64,000 bases of DNA, from contig OX388352.1 in NCBI GenBank assembly GCA_947579665.1, positions 34,838,216 to 34,902,215 of the forward strand, given 5' to 3'. Position 1 is the stretch's first letter, and each line of letters opens with the position of its first letter. A model generated the notes under the pieces. It was given only the letters and a program-made list of their open reading frames with translations. It did no database searches and was not told the DNA's origin. The translations under genes were made by a program, and so were the position numbers. This stretch comes from Sympetrum striolatum. Its lineage: Eukaryota > Arthropoda > Insecta > Odonata > Libellulidae. Of this stretch, positions 1 through 15,200 are shown in pieces.

Positions 1-3000
1 TGGTAGCTATGTTTCTGTTAGAGGCTTCTCCTGCATCCAGGTTAGTCCTTACTTCTGTGGAGACGACTGTAACTACTCCATCCGTAAAACAAAGACATGT
101 ATCAATAAACGAAAATATATTACAAAAATATACTTCCAAGAAATTTTAGAATATTGAAATTGAATAACTGATTCAGGGTTAATACTATGTTAAATTAAGT
201 GTACGAGTACAATATTCACGTGTTCACTGGATTGGTAGCTCTGATTCCGTTAGAGACTTCTCCTGCACCCAGTTTAGTCCTTACGTCTGTTGAGACGACT
301 GTTACTTGTCCTTCCCTAAAAAAGAGACATGTATCAATAAACGAAAATATATTACAAAAATATACTTCCAAGAAATTTTAGAATATTGAAATTGAATATC
401 TGATTCAGGGTTAATACTATGTTAAATTAAGTATACGATTAAAATATTCACGTGTTCACTGGATTGGCAGCTCTGATTCCGTTAGAGACTTCTCCTGCAC
501 CCAGTTTAGTCCTTACGTCTGTTGAGACGACTGTTACTACTACTTCCCTAAAACAAGGACATGTATCAATAAACGAAAATATATTACAAAAATATACTTC
601 CAAGAAAATTTAGAATATTGAAATTGAATAACTGTTTCAGGGTTAATACTATGTTAAATTAAGTATACGAGTACAATATTCAAGTGCTCACTGGATTGGC
701 AGCTCTGATTCCGTTATAGACTACTCCTGCATCCAATTTAGTCCTTACTTCTGTGGAGACGAATGTTACTACTCCTACCCTAAAACAGAGACATGTATCA
801 ATAAACGAAAATATATTACGAAAATATACTTCCAAGAAAATTTAAAATATTGAAATTGAATAACCGTTGCAGGAGTAATACTATGTTAAATTAAGTTTAC
901 GAGTACAATATTCACGTGTTCACTGGATTGGCAGCTGTGCTTCCGTTATAGGCTTCACCTGCATCCAGTTTAGTCCTTACTTCTGTGGTGGCGACTGTTA
1001 CTAATCCTTCCCTAAAACAGAAACATGCATCAATAAGCGAAAATATATTACAAAAATATACTTCCAAGAAAATTTAGAATATTGAAATTGAATAACTGTT
1101 TCAGGAGTAATACTATGTTAAATTAAGTATACGAGTACAAGATTCACGTGTACACTAGATTGGCAGCTCTGATTTCGTTAGAGACATCTCCTGCACCCAG
1201 TTTAATCCTTACATCTGTGGAGACGACTGTTACTCATCCTTCCCTAAAACAGAGACATGTATCAATAAACGAATATATATTTAAAAAATATGCTTCAAAG
1301 AAAATTTAGAATTTTGAAATTGAATAACTGTTTCAGGGTTAATAGTATGTTAAATTATGTATACGAGTACAATATTCACGTAATCACTGGATTGGCAGCT
1401 CTGATTTCGTTTGAGACATCTCCTGCACCCAGTTTAGTCCTTACTTCTGTGGAGACGAATGTTACTACTCCTACCCTAAAACAGAGACATGTATCAATAA
1501 ACGAAAATATATTACAAAAATATACTTCCAAGAAAATTTAGAATATTGAAATTGAATAACTGTTTCAGGAGTAATACTATGTTAAATTAATTTTACGAGT
1601 ACAATATTCAATGTGTTCACTGGATTGGCAGCTCTGATTCTGTTAGAGGCTTCACCTTCATACAGTTTAGTCCTTACTTCTGTGGAGACGACTGTTGCTA
1701 CTCCTTCCCTAAAACAGAAACATGTATCAATATGCGAAAATATATTACAAAAATATACTTCCAAAAAAATTTAGAATATTGAAATTGAATGACTGTTTCA
1801 GGAGTAATACTACGTTAAATTAAGTATACGAGGAGAATATTCACGTGTTCACTAGATTGGCAGCTCTGATTTCGTTAGAGACATCTCCTGCACCCAGTTT
1901 AATCCTCACATCTGTGTAGACGACTGTTACTAATCCTTCCCTAAAACAGAGACATGTATCAATAAACAAAAATATATTACAAAAATATGCTTCAAAGAAA
2001 ATTTACAATTTTGAAATTGAATAACTGTTTCAGGGTTAATACTATGTTAAATTAAGTTTACGAGTACAATATTCACGTTTTCACTGGATTGGCAGCTCTG
2101 ATTCCGTAAGAGGCTTCTCCTGCATCCAGTTTAGTCCTTACTTCTGTGAAGACGACTGTTACTACTCCTTCCGTAAAACAGAGATATGTATCAATAAACG
2201 AAAATATATTACAAAAATATACTTCCAAGAAAATTTAGAATACTTAAACTGAATAACTGTTTCAGGGTTAATACTATGTTCAATTAAGTATACGAGTACA
2301 ATATTCACGTGTTCACTGGATTGGCAGCTCTTATTCCGTTAGAGAGTACTCCTGCATCCAATTTAGTCCTTACTTCTGTGTAGACGAATGTTACTATTCC
2401 TACCCTAAAACAGAGACATGTATCAATAAACGAAAATATATTACAAAAATACACTTCCAAGAAAATTTAGAATATTGAATTGAATAACTGTTTCAGGAGT
2501 AATACTATGTTAAATTAAGTATACGAGTATTATATTCACGTGTTCAGTGGATTGGCAGCCCTGATTTCGTTAGAGACATCTCCTGCACCCAGTTTAGTCC
2601 TTACGTCTGTGGAGACGACTGTTACTAATCCTTCCCTAAAACAGAGACATGTATCAATAAACGAAAATATATTACAAAAATACACTTCCAAGAAAATTTA
2701 GAATATTGAAATTGAATAACTGTTTCAGGGTTAATACTATGTTAAATTAAGTATACGAGTACAATATTCACGTGTTCAGTGGATTGGCAGCTCTTATTCC
2801 GTTAGAGAGTACTCCTGCATCCAATTTAGTCCTTACTTCTGTGTAGACGAATGTTACTATTCCTACCCTTAAACAGAGACATGTATCAATAAACGAAAAT
2901 ATATTACAAAAATACACTTCCAAGAAAATTTAGAATATTAAAATTGAATAACTGTTTCAGGGTTAATACTATGTTAAATTAAGTATACGAGTACAATATT

Positions 3001-6000
3001 CACGTGTTCACTGGATTGGCAGCTCTGATTCCGTTAGAGACTACTCCTGCATCCAATTTAGTCCTTACTTCTGTGGAGACGAATGTTACTACTCCTACCC
3101 TAAAACAGAGACATGTATCAATAAACGAAAATATATTACAAAGATATACTTCCAAGAAAATTTAGAATATTGAAATTGAATAACTGTTTCAGGAGTTATA
3201 CTATGTTAAATTAAGTTTACGAGCACAATATTCACGTGTTCACTGGATTGGTTGCTCTGATTCCGTTAGAGACATCTCCTGCACCCAGTTTAATCCTTAC
3301 ATCTGTGGAGACGATTGTTACTCATCCTTCCCTAAAACAGAGACATGTATTAATAAACGAAAATATATTTCAAAAATATGCTTCAAAGAAAATTTAGAAT
3401 TTTGAAATTGAATAACTGTTTCTGGGTTAATACTATGTTAAATTAAGTATACGAGTACAATATTCACGTGTTCACTGGATTGGTAGCTATGTTTCCGTTA
3501 GAGGCTTCTCCTGCACCCAGTTTAGTCCTTACGTCTGTTGAGACGACTGTTACTACTACTTCCCTAAAACAAGGACATGTATCAATAAACGAAAATATAT
3601 TACAAAAATATACTTCCAAGAAAATTTAGAATATTGAAATTGAATAACTGTTTCAGGGTTAATACTATGTTAAATTAAGTCTACGAGTACAATATTCATG
3701 TGCTCACTGGATTGGCAGCTCTGATTCCGTTATAGACTACTCCTGCATCCAATTTAGTCCTTACTTCTGTGGAGACGAATGTTACTACTCCTACCCTAAA
3801 ACAGAGACATGTATGAATAAACGAAAATATATTACGAAAATATACTTCCAAGAAAATTTAAAATATTGAAATTGAATAACCGTGTCAGGAGTAATACTAT
3901 GTTAAATTAAGTTTACGAGTACAATATTCACGTGTTCACTGGATTGGCAGCTCTGCTTCCGTTATAGGCTTCACCTGCATCCAGTTTAGTCCTTACTTCT
4001 GTGGTGGCGACTGTTAGTAATCCTTCCCTAAAACAGAAACATGTATCAATAAGCGAAAATATATTACAAAAATATACTTCCAAGAAAATTTAGAATATTG
4101 AAATTGAATAACTGTTTCAGGAGTAATACTATGTTAAATTAAGTATACGAGTACAAGATTCACGTGTACACTAGATTGGCAGCTCTGATTTCGTTAGAGA
4201 CATCTCCTGCACCCAGTTTAATCCTTACATCTGTGGAGACGACTGTTACTCATCCTTCCCTAAAACAGAGACATGTATCAATAAACGAATATATATTTTA
4301 AAAATATGCTTCAAAGAAAATTTAGAATTTTGAAATTGAATAACTGTTTCAGGGTTAATAGTATGTTAAATTATGTATACGAGTACAATATTCACGTAAT
4401 CACTGGATTGGCAGCTCTGTTTCCGTTAGAGGCTTCTCCTGTTTCCAGTTTAGTCCTTACTTCTGTGGAGACGACTGTTACTACTCCTTCCCTAAAACAG
4501 AGACATGTATCAATAAAGGAAAATATAATACAAAAATATACTTCCAAGAAAATTTAGAATATTGAAATTGAATAACTGATTCAGGGGTAATACTATGTTA
4601 AATTAAGTATACGAGTACAATATTCACGTGTTCACTAGATTGGCAGCTCTGATTTCGTTAGAGACATCTCCTGCACCCAGTTTAATCCTCACATCTGTGT
4701 AGACGACTGTTACTAATCCTTCCCTAAAACAGAGACATGTATCAATAAACAAAAATATATTACAAAAATATGCTTCAAAGAAAATTTACAATTTTGAAAT
4801 TGAATAACTGTTTCAGGGTTAATACTATGTTAAATTAAGTTTACGAGTACAATATTCACGTTTTCACTGGATTGGCAGCTCTGATTCCGTAAGAGGCTTC
4901 TCCTGCATCCAGTTTAGTCCTTACTTCTGTGAAGACGACTGTTACTACTCCTTCCGTAAAACAGAGATATGTATCAATAAACGAAAATATATTACAAAAA
5001 TATACTTCCAAGAAAATTTAGAATATTGAAACTGAATAACTGTTTCAGGGTTAATACTATGTTCAATTAAGTATACGAGTACAATATTCACGTGTTCACT
5101 GGATTGGCAGCTCTTATTCCGTTAGAGAGTACTCCTGCATCCAATTTAGTCCTTACTTCTGTGTAGACGAATGTTACTATTCCTACCCTAAAACAGAGAC
5201 ATGTATCAATAAACGAAAATATATTACAAAAATACACTTCCAAGAAAATTTAGAATATTGAATTGAATAACTGTTTCAGGAGTAATACTATGTTAAATTA
5301 AGTATACGAGTATTATATTCACGTGTTCAGTGGATTGGCAGCCCTGATTTCGTTAGAGACATCTCCTGCACCCAGTTTAGTCCTTACGTCTGTGGAGACG
5401 ACTGTTACTAATCCTTCCCTAAAACAGAGACATGTATCAATAAACGAAAATATATTACAAAAATACACTTCCAAGAAAATTTAGAATATTGAAATTGAAT
5501 AACTGTTTCAGGGTTAATACTATGTTAAATTAAGTATACGAGTACAATATTCACGTGTTCAGTGGATTGGCAGCTCTTATTCCGTTAGAGAGTACTCCTG
5601 CATCCAATTTAGTCCTTACTTCTGTGTAGACGAATGTTACTATTCCTACCCTTAAACAGAGACATGTATCAATAAACGAAAATATATTACAAAAATACAC
5701 TTCCAAGAAAATTTAGAATATTAAAATTGAATAACTGTTTCAGGGTTAATACTATGTTAAATTAAGTATACGAGTACAATATTCACGTGTTCACTGGATT
5801 GGCAGCTCTGATTCCGTTAGAGACTACTCCTGCATCCAATTTAGTCCTTACTTCTGTGGAGACGAATGTTACTACTCCTACCCTAAAACAGAGACATGTA
5901 TCAATAAACGAAAATATATTACAAAGATATACTTCCAAGAAAATTTAGAATATTGAAATTGAATAACTGTTTCAGGAGTTATACTATGTTAAATTAAGTT

Positions 6001-7850
6001 TACGAGCACAATATTCACGTGTTCACTGGATTGGTTGCTCTGATTCCGTTAGAGACATCTCCTGCACCCAGTTTAATCCTTACATCTGTGGAGACGATTG
6101 TTACTCATCCTTCCCTAAAACAGAGACATGTATTAATAAACGAAAATATATTTCAAAAATATGCTTCAAAGAAAATTTAGAATTTTGAAATTGAATAACT
6201 GTTTCTGGGTTAATACTATGTTAAATTAAGTATACGAGTACAATATTCACGTGTTCACTGGATTGGTAGCTATGTTTCCGTTAGAGGCTTCTCCTGCATC
6301 CAGGTTAGTCCTTACTTCTGTGGAGACGACTGTAACTACTCCATCCGTAAAACAGAGACATGTATCAATAAACGAAAATATATTACAAAAATATACTTCC
6401 AAGAAATTTTAGAATATTGAAATTGAATAACTGATTCAGGGTTAATACTATGTTAAATTAAGTGTACGAGTACAATATTCACGTGTTCACTGGATTGGTA
6501 GCTCTGATTCCGTTAGAGACTTCTCCTGCACCCAGTTTAGTCCTTACGTCTGTTGAGACGACTGTTACTTGTCCTTCCCTAAAAAAGAGACATGTATCAA
6601 TAAACGAAAATATAATCCAAAAATATACTTTTAAGAAATTTTAGAATATTGAAATTGAATAACTGATTCAGGGTTAATACTATGTTAAATTAAGTATACG
6701 ATTAAAATATTCACGTGTTCACTGGATTGGCAGCTCTGATTCCGTTAGAGACTTCTCCTGCACCCAGTTTAGTCCTTACGTCTGTTGAGACGACTGTTAC
6801 TACTACTTCCCTAAAACAAGGACATGTATCAATAAACGAAAATATATTACAAAAATATACTTCCAAGAAAATTTAGAATATTGAAATTGAATAACTGTTT
6901 CAGGGTTAATACTATGTTAAATTAAGTCTACGAGTACAATATTCACGTGCTCACTGGATTGGCAGCTCTGATTCCGTTATAGACTACTCCTGCATCCAAT
7001 TTAGTCCTTACTTCTGTGGAGACGAATGTTACTACTCCTACCCTAAAACAGAGACATGTATGAATAAACGAAAATATATTACGAAAATATACTTCCAAGA
7101 AAATTTAAAATATTGAAATTGAATAACCGTGTCAGGAGTAATACTATGTTAAATTAAGTTTACGAGTACAATATTCACGTGTTCACTGGATTGGCAGCTC
7201 TGCTTCCGTTATAGGCTTCACCTGCATCCAGTTTAGTCCTTACTTCTGTGGTGGCGACTGTTACTAATCCTTCCCTAAAACAGAAACATGTATCAATAAG
7301 CGAAAATATATTACAAAAATATACTTCCAAGAAAATTTAGAATATTGAAATTGAATAACTGTTTCAGGAGTAATACTATGTTAAATTAAGTATACGAGTA
7401 CAAGATTCACGTGTACACTAGATTGGCAGCTCTGATTTCGTTAGAGACATCTCCTGCACCCAGTTTAATCCTTACATCTGTGGAGACGACTGTTACTCAT
7501 CCTTCCCTAAAACAGAGACATGTATCAATAAACGAATATATATTTTAAAAATATGCTTCAAAGAAAATTTAGAATTTTGAAATTGAATAACTGTTTCAGG
7601 GTTAATAGTATGTTAAATTATGTATACGAGTACAATATTCACGTAATCACTGGATTGGCAGCTCTGTTTCCGTTAGAGGCTTCTCCTGTTTCCAGTTTAG
7701 TCCTTACTTCTGTGGAGACGACTGTTACTACTCCTTCCCTAAAACAGAGACATGTATCAATTAAGGAAAATATAATACAAAAATATACTTCCATAAAAAT
7801 TTAGAATATTGAAATTGAATAACTGATTCAGGGGTAATACTATGTTAAAT
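1..7850 (+). repeat. Higher-order block A, three unequal copies (15, 12 and about 7 monomers)
   Basis: Copy 1 is 1-3480, copy 2 is 3481-6263 and copy 3 is 6264 to about 7850. Offsets between matching variants are 6263 (position 1 to 6264), 3016 (500 to 3516), 3247 (3516 to 6763) and 2783 (1901 to 4684), each a near-exact multiple of 232. The change of offset inside the block shows that copies 1 and 2 differ by gain or loss of whole monomers. Copy 1 has an extra monomer at about 1600-1830, and copy 2 lacks two monomers at its start. Confidence 0.85.
3481..3712 (+). repeat. Chimeric monomer (two-monomer deletion junction)
   Basis: The left part (TGGTAGCTATGTTTCCG, AGGCTTCTCC) matches the monomer at 6264. 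From CCCAGTTTAG at 3516 onward it matches the monomer at about 6728, including GTCTGTTGAGACG and AAACAAGGACATG. The parent monomers lie 464 bp apart, so the junction equals loss of exactly two monomers. The switch falls within about 12 bp at 3504-3516. Confidence 0.75.
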
Positions 7851-8049
7851 TAAGTATACGATTCCAATATTCACGTGTTCACTGGATTGGCAGCTCTGAT
7901 TCCGTTAGATACTTCTCCTGCACCCAGTTTAGTCCTTACGTCTGTTGAGACGACTGTTACTACTACTTCCCTAAAACAGAGACATGTATCAATAAACGAA
8001 AATATATTACAAAAATATTCTTCCAAGAAAATTTAGAATATTGAAATTG

Positions 8050-11000
8050 AAAAACTGTTTCAGGGTTAATACTATGTTAAATTAAGTATACGAGTACAAT
8101 ATTCACGTGTTCACTAAATTGGCAGCTCTGATTCCGTTAGAGGCTTCTCCTGCATCCAGGTTAGTCCTTACTTCTGTAGAGACGACTGTTACTACTACTT
8201 CCGTAAAACAGAGACATGTATCAATAAACGAAAATATATTACAAAAATATACTTCCAAGAAATTTTAGAATATTGAAATTGAATAACTGATTCAGGGTTA
8301 ATACTATGTTAAATTATGTATACGAGTACAATATTCACGTGTTCACTGGATTTGCAGCTCTGATTCCGTTAGAGAGTACTCCTGCATCCAATTTAGTCCT
8401 TACTTCTGTGGAGACGAATGTTACTACTCCTACTCTAAAACAGAGACATGTATCAATAAACGAAAATATATTACAAAAATATACTTCCAAGAAAATTTAG
8501 AATATTAAATTGAATAACTGTTTCAGGAGTAATGCTATGTTAAATTAAGTATACGAGTACAATATTCACGTGTTCAGTGGATTGGCAGCTCTGATTACGT
8601 TAGAGACATCTCCTGCACCCAGTTTAGTCCTTACGTCTGTGGAGACGACTGTTACTAATCCTTCCCTAAAACAGAGACATGTATCAATAAATGAGAATAT
8701 ATTACAAAAATATACTTCCAAGAAAATTTAGAATATTGAAATTGAATAACTGTTTCAGGGTTAATACTATGTTAAATTAAGTATACGAGTACAATATTCA
8801 CGTGTTCACTGGATTGGCAGCTCTGATTTCGTTAGAGACATCTCCTGCACCCAGTTTAGTCCTTACTTCTGTGGAGACGAATGTTACTACTCCTACCCTA
8901 AAACAGAGACATGTATCAATAAACGAAAATATATTACAAAAATATACTTCCAAGAAAATATAGAATATTGAAATTGAATAACTGTTTCAGGGTTAATACT
9001 ATGTTAAATTAAGTATACGAGTACAATATTCACGTGTTCACTGGATTGGCAGCTCTTATTCCGTTAGAGACTACTCCTGCATCCAATTTAGTCCTTACTT
9101 CTGTGGAAACGAATGTTACTACTCCTACCCTAAAACAGAAACATGTATCAATAAGCGAAAATATATTACAAAAATATACTTCCAAGAAAATTTAGAATAT
9201 TGAAATTGAATAACTGTTTTAGGAGTAATACTATGTTGAATTAAGTATACGAGTATAATATTCACGTGTTCACTAGATTGGCAGCTCTGATTTCGTTAGA
9301 GACATCTCCTGCACCCAGTTTAATCCTTACATCTGTGGAGACGACTGTTACTCATCCTTACCTAAAACAGAGAAATGTATCAATAAACGAAAATATATTA
9401 CAAAAATATACTTTCAAGAAAATTTAGAATATTGAAATTGAATAACTGTTTCAGGGTTAATACTATGTTAAATTAAGTATACGAGTACAATATTCACGTG
9501 CTCACTGGATTGGCAGCTCTGATTCCGTTAGAGACTTCTCCTGCACCCAGTTTAGTCCTTACGTCTGTTGAGACGACTGTTACTACTACTTCCCTAAAAC
9601 AGAGACATGTATCAATAAACAAAAATATATAACAAAAATATACTTCCAAGAAAATTTAGAATATTGAAATTGAATAACTCCTTCAGGGTTAATACTTTGT
9701 TATATTAAGTATACAAGTACAATATTCACTTGTTCACTGGATTGGCAGCTCTGATTCCGTTAGAGACTACTCCTGCATCCAATTAAGTCCTTACTTCTGT
9801 GGAGACGTATGTTACTAATCCTTCCCTAAGACAGAGACATGTATCAATAAACGAAAATATATTACAAAAATATACTTCCAAGAAAATTTAGAATATTGAA
9901 ACTGAATAACTGTTTCAGGGTTAATACTATGTTCAATTAAATATACGAGTACAATATTCACGTGTTCACTGGATTGGCAGCTCTGATTCCGTTAGAGAGT
10001 ACTCCTGCATCCAATTTAGTCCTTACTTCTGTGTAGACGAATGTTACTACTCCTACCCTAAAACAGAGACATGTATCAATAAAACGAAAATATATTACAA
10101 AAATATACTTCCCAGAAAATTTAGAATATTAAATTGAATAACTGTTTCAGGAGTAATACTATGTTAAATTAAGTATACGAGTACAATATTCACGTGTTCA
10201 GTGGATTGGCAGCTCTGATTTCGTTGGAGACATCTCCTGCACCCAGTTTAGTCCTTACGTCTGTGGAGACGAATGTTACTACTCCTACCCTAAAAAAAAG
10301 ACATGTATCAATAAACGAAAATATATTACAAAGATATACTTCCAAGAAAATTTAGAATATTGAAATTGAATAACTGTTTCAGGGTTAATACTATGTTAAA
10401 TTAAGTATACGAGTTCAATATTCACGTGTTCACTAAATTGGCAGCTCTGATTCCGTTAGAGGCTTCTCCTGCATCCAGGTTAGTCCTTACTTCTGTAGAG
10501 ACGACTGTTACTACTCCTTCCGTAAAACAGAGACATGTATCAATAAACGAAAATATATTACAAAAATATACTTCCATGAAATTTTAGAATATTGAAATTG
10601 AATAACTGATTCAGGGTTAATACTATGTTAAATTATGTATACGAGTACAATATTCACGTGTTCACTGGATTGGCAGCTCTGATTCTGTTAGAGAGTACTC
10701 CGTCATCCAATTTAGTCCTTACTTCTGTGGAGACGAATGTTACTACTCCTACCCTAAAACAGAGACATGTATCAATAAATGAAAATATATTACAAAAATA
10801 TACTTCCAAGAAAATTTAGAATATTAAATTGAATAACTGTTTCAGGAGTAATGCTATGTTAAATTAAGTATACGAGTACAATATTCACGTGTTCAGTGGA
10901 TTGGCAGCTCTGATTACGTTAGAGACATCTTCTGCACCCAGTTTAGTCCTTACGTCTGTGGAGACGACTGTTACTAATCCTTCCCTAAAACAGAGACATG

Positions 11001-11310
11001 TATCAATAAATGAAAATATATTACAAAAATATTACAAAAATATACTTCCAAGAAAATTTAGAATATTGAAATTGAATAACTGTTTCAGGGTTAATACTAT
11101 GTTAAATTAAGTATACGAGTACAATATTCACGTGTTCACTGGATTGGCAGCTCTGATTTCGTTAGAGACATCTCCTGCACCCAGTTTAGTCCTTACTTCT
11201 GTGGAGACGAATGTTACTACTCCTACCCTAAAACAGAGACATGTATCAATAAACGAAAATATATTACAAAAATATACTTCCAAGAAAATTTAGAATATTG
11301 AAATTGAATA
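8050..11310 (+). repeat. Higher-order block B, 10-monomer duplication
   Basis: The segment from about 8050 to 8700 recurs at 10370-11020 with an offset of 2319 bp. It shares private variants such as CACTAAATTGGCAG (8112 and 10431) and a TTATGTATACGAG monomer (8310 and 10629). After 11020 the offset rises by 11 because of a local slippage insertion. Confidence 0.75.
10850..11092 (+). repeat. 243-bp monomer with an 11-bp slippage duplication
   Basis: This monomer is 11 bp longer than normal. In the AT-rich half the 11-mer TTACAAAAATA is repeated twice at about 11019-11040, where other monomers have it once. Confidence 0.8.
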
Positions 11311-12239
11311 ACTGTTTCAGGAGTAATACTATGTTAAATTAAGTTTAAGAGTACAATATTCATGTGTTCACTGGATTGTCAGCTCTGATTCCGTTATAGG
11401 CTTCACCTGCATCCAGTTTAGTCCTTATTTCTGTGGAGACGACTGTTACTACTCCTTCCCTAAAACAGAAACATGTATCAATAAGCGAAAATATATTACA
11501 AAAATATACTTCCAAGAAAATTTAGAATATTGAAATTGAATAACTGTTTCAGGAGTAATACTATGTTAAATTAAGTATACGAGTACAATATTCACGTGTT
11601 CACTAGATTGGCAGCTCTTATTTCGTTAGAGACATCTCCTGCACCCAGTTTAATCCTTACATCTGTGGAGACGACTGATACTTATCCTTCCCTAAAACAG
11701 AAACATGTATCAATAAGCGAAAATATATTACAAAAATATACTTCCAAGAAAATTTAGAATTTTGAAATTAAATAACTGTTTCAGGGTTAATACTATGTTA
11801 AATTATGTATACGAGTACAATATTCACGTGTTCACTGGATTGGCAGCTCTGATTCCGTTAGAGAGTACTTCTGCATCCAATTTAGTCCTTACTTCTGTGG
11901 AGACGAATGTTACTACTCCTACCCTAAAACAGAGACATGTATCAATAAACGAAAATATATTACAAAAATAAACTTCCAAGAAGATTTAGAATATTGAAAT
12001 TGAATAACTGTTTCAGGAGTAATACTATGTTAAATTAAGTATACGAGTACAATATTCACGTGTTCACTGGATTGGTAGCTCTGATTTCGTTAGAGACATC
12101 TCCTGCACCCAGTTTAGTCCTTACGTCTGTGGAGACGACTGTTACTAATCCTACCCTAAAAAAAAGACATGTTTCAATAAACGAAAATATATTACAAAGA
12201 TATACTTCCAAGAAAATTTAGAATATTGAAATTGAATAA

Positions 12240-15200
12240 CTGTTTCAGGTTTAATAGTATGTTAAATTAAGTATAGGAGTATAATATTCACGTGTTCACT
12301 AAATTGGCAGCTCTGATTTCGTTAGAGATATCTCCTGCACCCAGTTTAATCCTTACATCTGTGGAGACGACTCTTACTAATCCTTCCCTAAAACAGAGAC
12401 ATGTATCAATAAACAAAAATATGTTACAAAAATAAACTTCAAAGAAAATTTAGAATATTGAAATTGAATAACTGTTTCAAGGTTAATACTATGTTCAATT
12501 AAGCATACGAGTACAATATTCACGTGTTCACTTGATTGGCAGCTCTGATTCCGTTAGAGACTTCTCCTGCACCCAGTTTAGTCCTTACTTCTGTGGAGAC
12601 GACTGTTACTACTCCATCCCTAAAACAGAGACAAATATCAATAAACGAAAATATATTACAAAAATACACTTCCAAGAAAATTTAGAATATTGAAATTGAA
12701 TAACTGTTTCAAGGTTAATACTATGTTAAATTAAGTATACGAGTACAATATTCACGTGTTCACTGGATTGGCAGCTCTGATTCCGTTAGAGTCTTTTCCT
12801 ACACCCACTTCAGCCTTATGTCTGTGGAGACGACTGTTACTAATCATTCCCTAAAACAGAGAAATATTTCAATAAACGAAAATATATTACAAAAATACAC
12901 TTCCAAGAAAATTTAGAATATTGAAATTGATTAACTGTTTCAGGTTTACTACTATGTTAAATTAAGTATACGAGTACAATATTCACGTGTTCACTGGATT
13001 GGCAGCTCTGATTCCGTTAGAGACTTCTCCTGCATCCTGTTTAGTCCTTAATTCTGCAAATACGACTGTTACTACTCCTTCCCTAAAACAGAGACATGTA
13101 TCAATAAACGAAAACATATTACAAAAATATACTTCCAAGAAAATTTAGAATATTGAAACTGAATAACTGTTCCAGGGTTAATACTATGTTAAATTAAGTA
13201 TATGAGTACAATATTCACGTGTTCACTGGATTGGCAGCTCTGATTCCGTTAGAGGCTTCTCCTGCATCCAGTTTAGTCCTTACTTCTGTGGAGACGACTG
13301 ATACTACTCCTTCCCTTAAATAGAAACATGTATCAATAAGCGAAAATATATTACAAAAATATACTTCCAAGAAAATTTAGAATATTGAAATTGAATAACT
13401 GTTTCAGGAGTAATACTATGTTAAATTAATTATACGATTACAATATTCACGTGTTCACTAGATTGGCAGCTCTGATTTCGTTAGAGACATCTCCTGCACC
13501 CAGTTTAATCCTTACATCTGTGGAGACGACTGTTACTAATCCTTCCCTAAAACAGAGACATGTATCAATAAACAAAAATATATTACAAAAATATACTTCC
13601 AAGAAAATTTAGAATATTGAAATTGAATAACTGTTTCAGGGTTAATACTTTGTTCAATTAAGCATACGAGTACAATATTCATGTGTTCACTTGATTGGAA
13701 GCTCTGATTCCGTAAGAGACTTCTCCTGCATCCTGTTTAGTCCTTACTTCTGTAAATACGACTGTTACTACTCCTTCCCTAAAACAGAGACATGTATCAA
13801 TAAACGAAAATATATTTCAAAAATATACTTCCAAGAAAATTTAGAATATTGAAATTGAATAACTGTTTCAGGGTTAATACTATGTTCAATTAAGGATACG
13901 AGTACAATATCCACGTGTTCACTGGATTGGCAGTTCTTATTCCGTTAGAGAGTACTCCTTCATCCAATTTAGTCCTTACTTCTGTGGAGACGAATGTTAC
14001 TTTTCCTACCCTAAAACAGAGACATTTATCAATATACGAAAATATATTACAAAAATATACTTCCAAGAAAATTTAGAATATTGAAATTGAATAACTGTTT
14101 CAGGAGTAATACTATGTTAAATTAAGTATACGAGTACAATATTCACGTGTTCATTGGATTGGCAGCTCTGATTTTGTTAGAGACATCTCCTGCACCCAGT
14201 TTAGTCCTTACGTCTGTGGAGACGACTGTTACTAATCCTTCCCTAAAACAGAGACATGTATCAATAAACAAAAATATATTACAAAAATATACTTCCAAGA
14301 AAATTTAGAATATTGAAATTGAATAACTGTTTCAGGTTTAATAGTATGTTAAATTAAGTATAGGAGTATAATATTCACGTGTTCACTAGATTGGCAGCTC
14401 TGATTTCGTTAGAGATATCTCCTGCACCCAGTTTAATCCTTACATCTGTGGAGACGACTGTTACTAATCCTTCCCTAAAACAGAGACATGTATCAATAAA
14501 CAAAAATATGTTACAAAAATAAACTTCCAAGAAAATTTAGAATATTGAAATTGAATAACTGTTTCAAGGTTAATACTATGTTCAATTAAGCATACGAGTA
14601 CAATATTCACGTGTTCACTTGATTGGCAGCTCTGATTCCGTTAGAGACTTCTCCTGCACCCAGTTTAGTCCTTACTTCTGTGGAGACGACTGTTACTACT
14701 CCATCCCTAAAACAGAGACAAATATCAATAAACGAAAATATATTACAAAAATACACTTCCAAGAAAATTTAGAATATTGAAATTGAATAACTGTTTCAAG
14801 GTTAATACTATGTTAAATTAAGTATACGAGTACAATATTCACGTGTTCACTGGATTGGCAGCTCTGATTCCGTTAGAGTCTTTTCCTACACCCACTTCAG
14901 CCTTATGTCTGTGGAGACGACTGTTACTAATCATTCCCTAAAACAGAGAAATATTTCAATAAACGAAAATATATTACAAAAATACACTTCCAAGAAAATT
15001 TAGAATATTGAAATTGATTAACTGTTTCAGGTTTACTACTATGTTAAATTAAGTATACGAGTACAATATTCACGTGTTCACTGGATTGGCAGCTCTGATT
15101 CCGTTAGAGACTTCTCCTGCATCCTGTTTAGTCCTTAATTCTGCAAATACGACTGTTACTACTCCTTCCCTAAAACAGAGACATGTATCAATAAACGAAA

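Noticed and set aside
1582..1764. Minus-strand open frame of 60 residues in the array containing the terminal-exon reading
   Set aside because: Not a gene in itself. It is one of many monomers in which stops happen to be absent. It is used only as support for the exon-derived origin.
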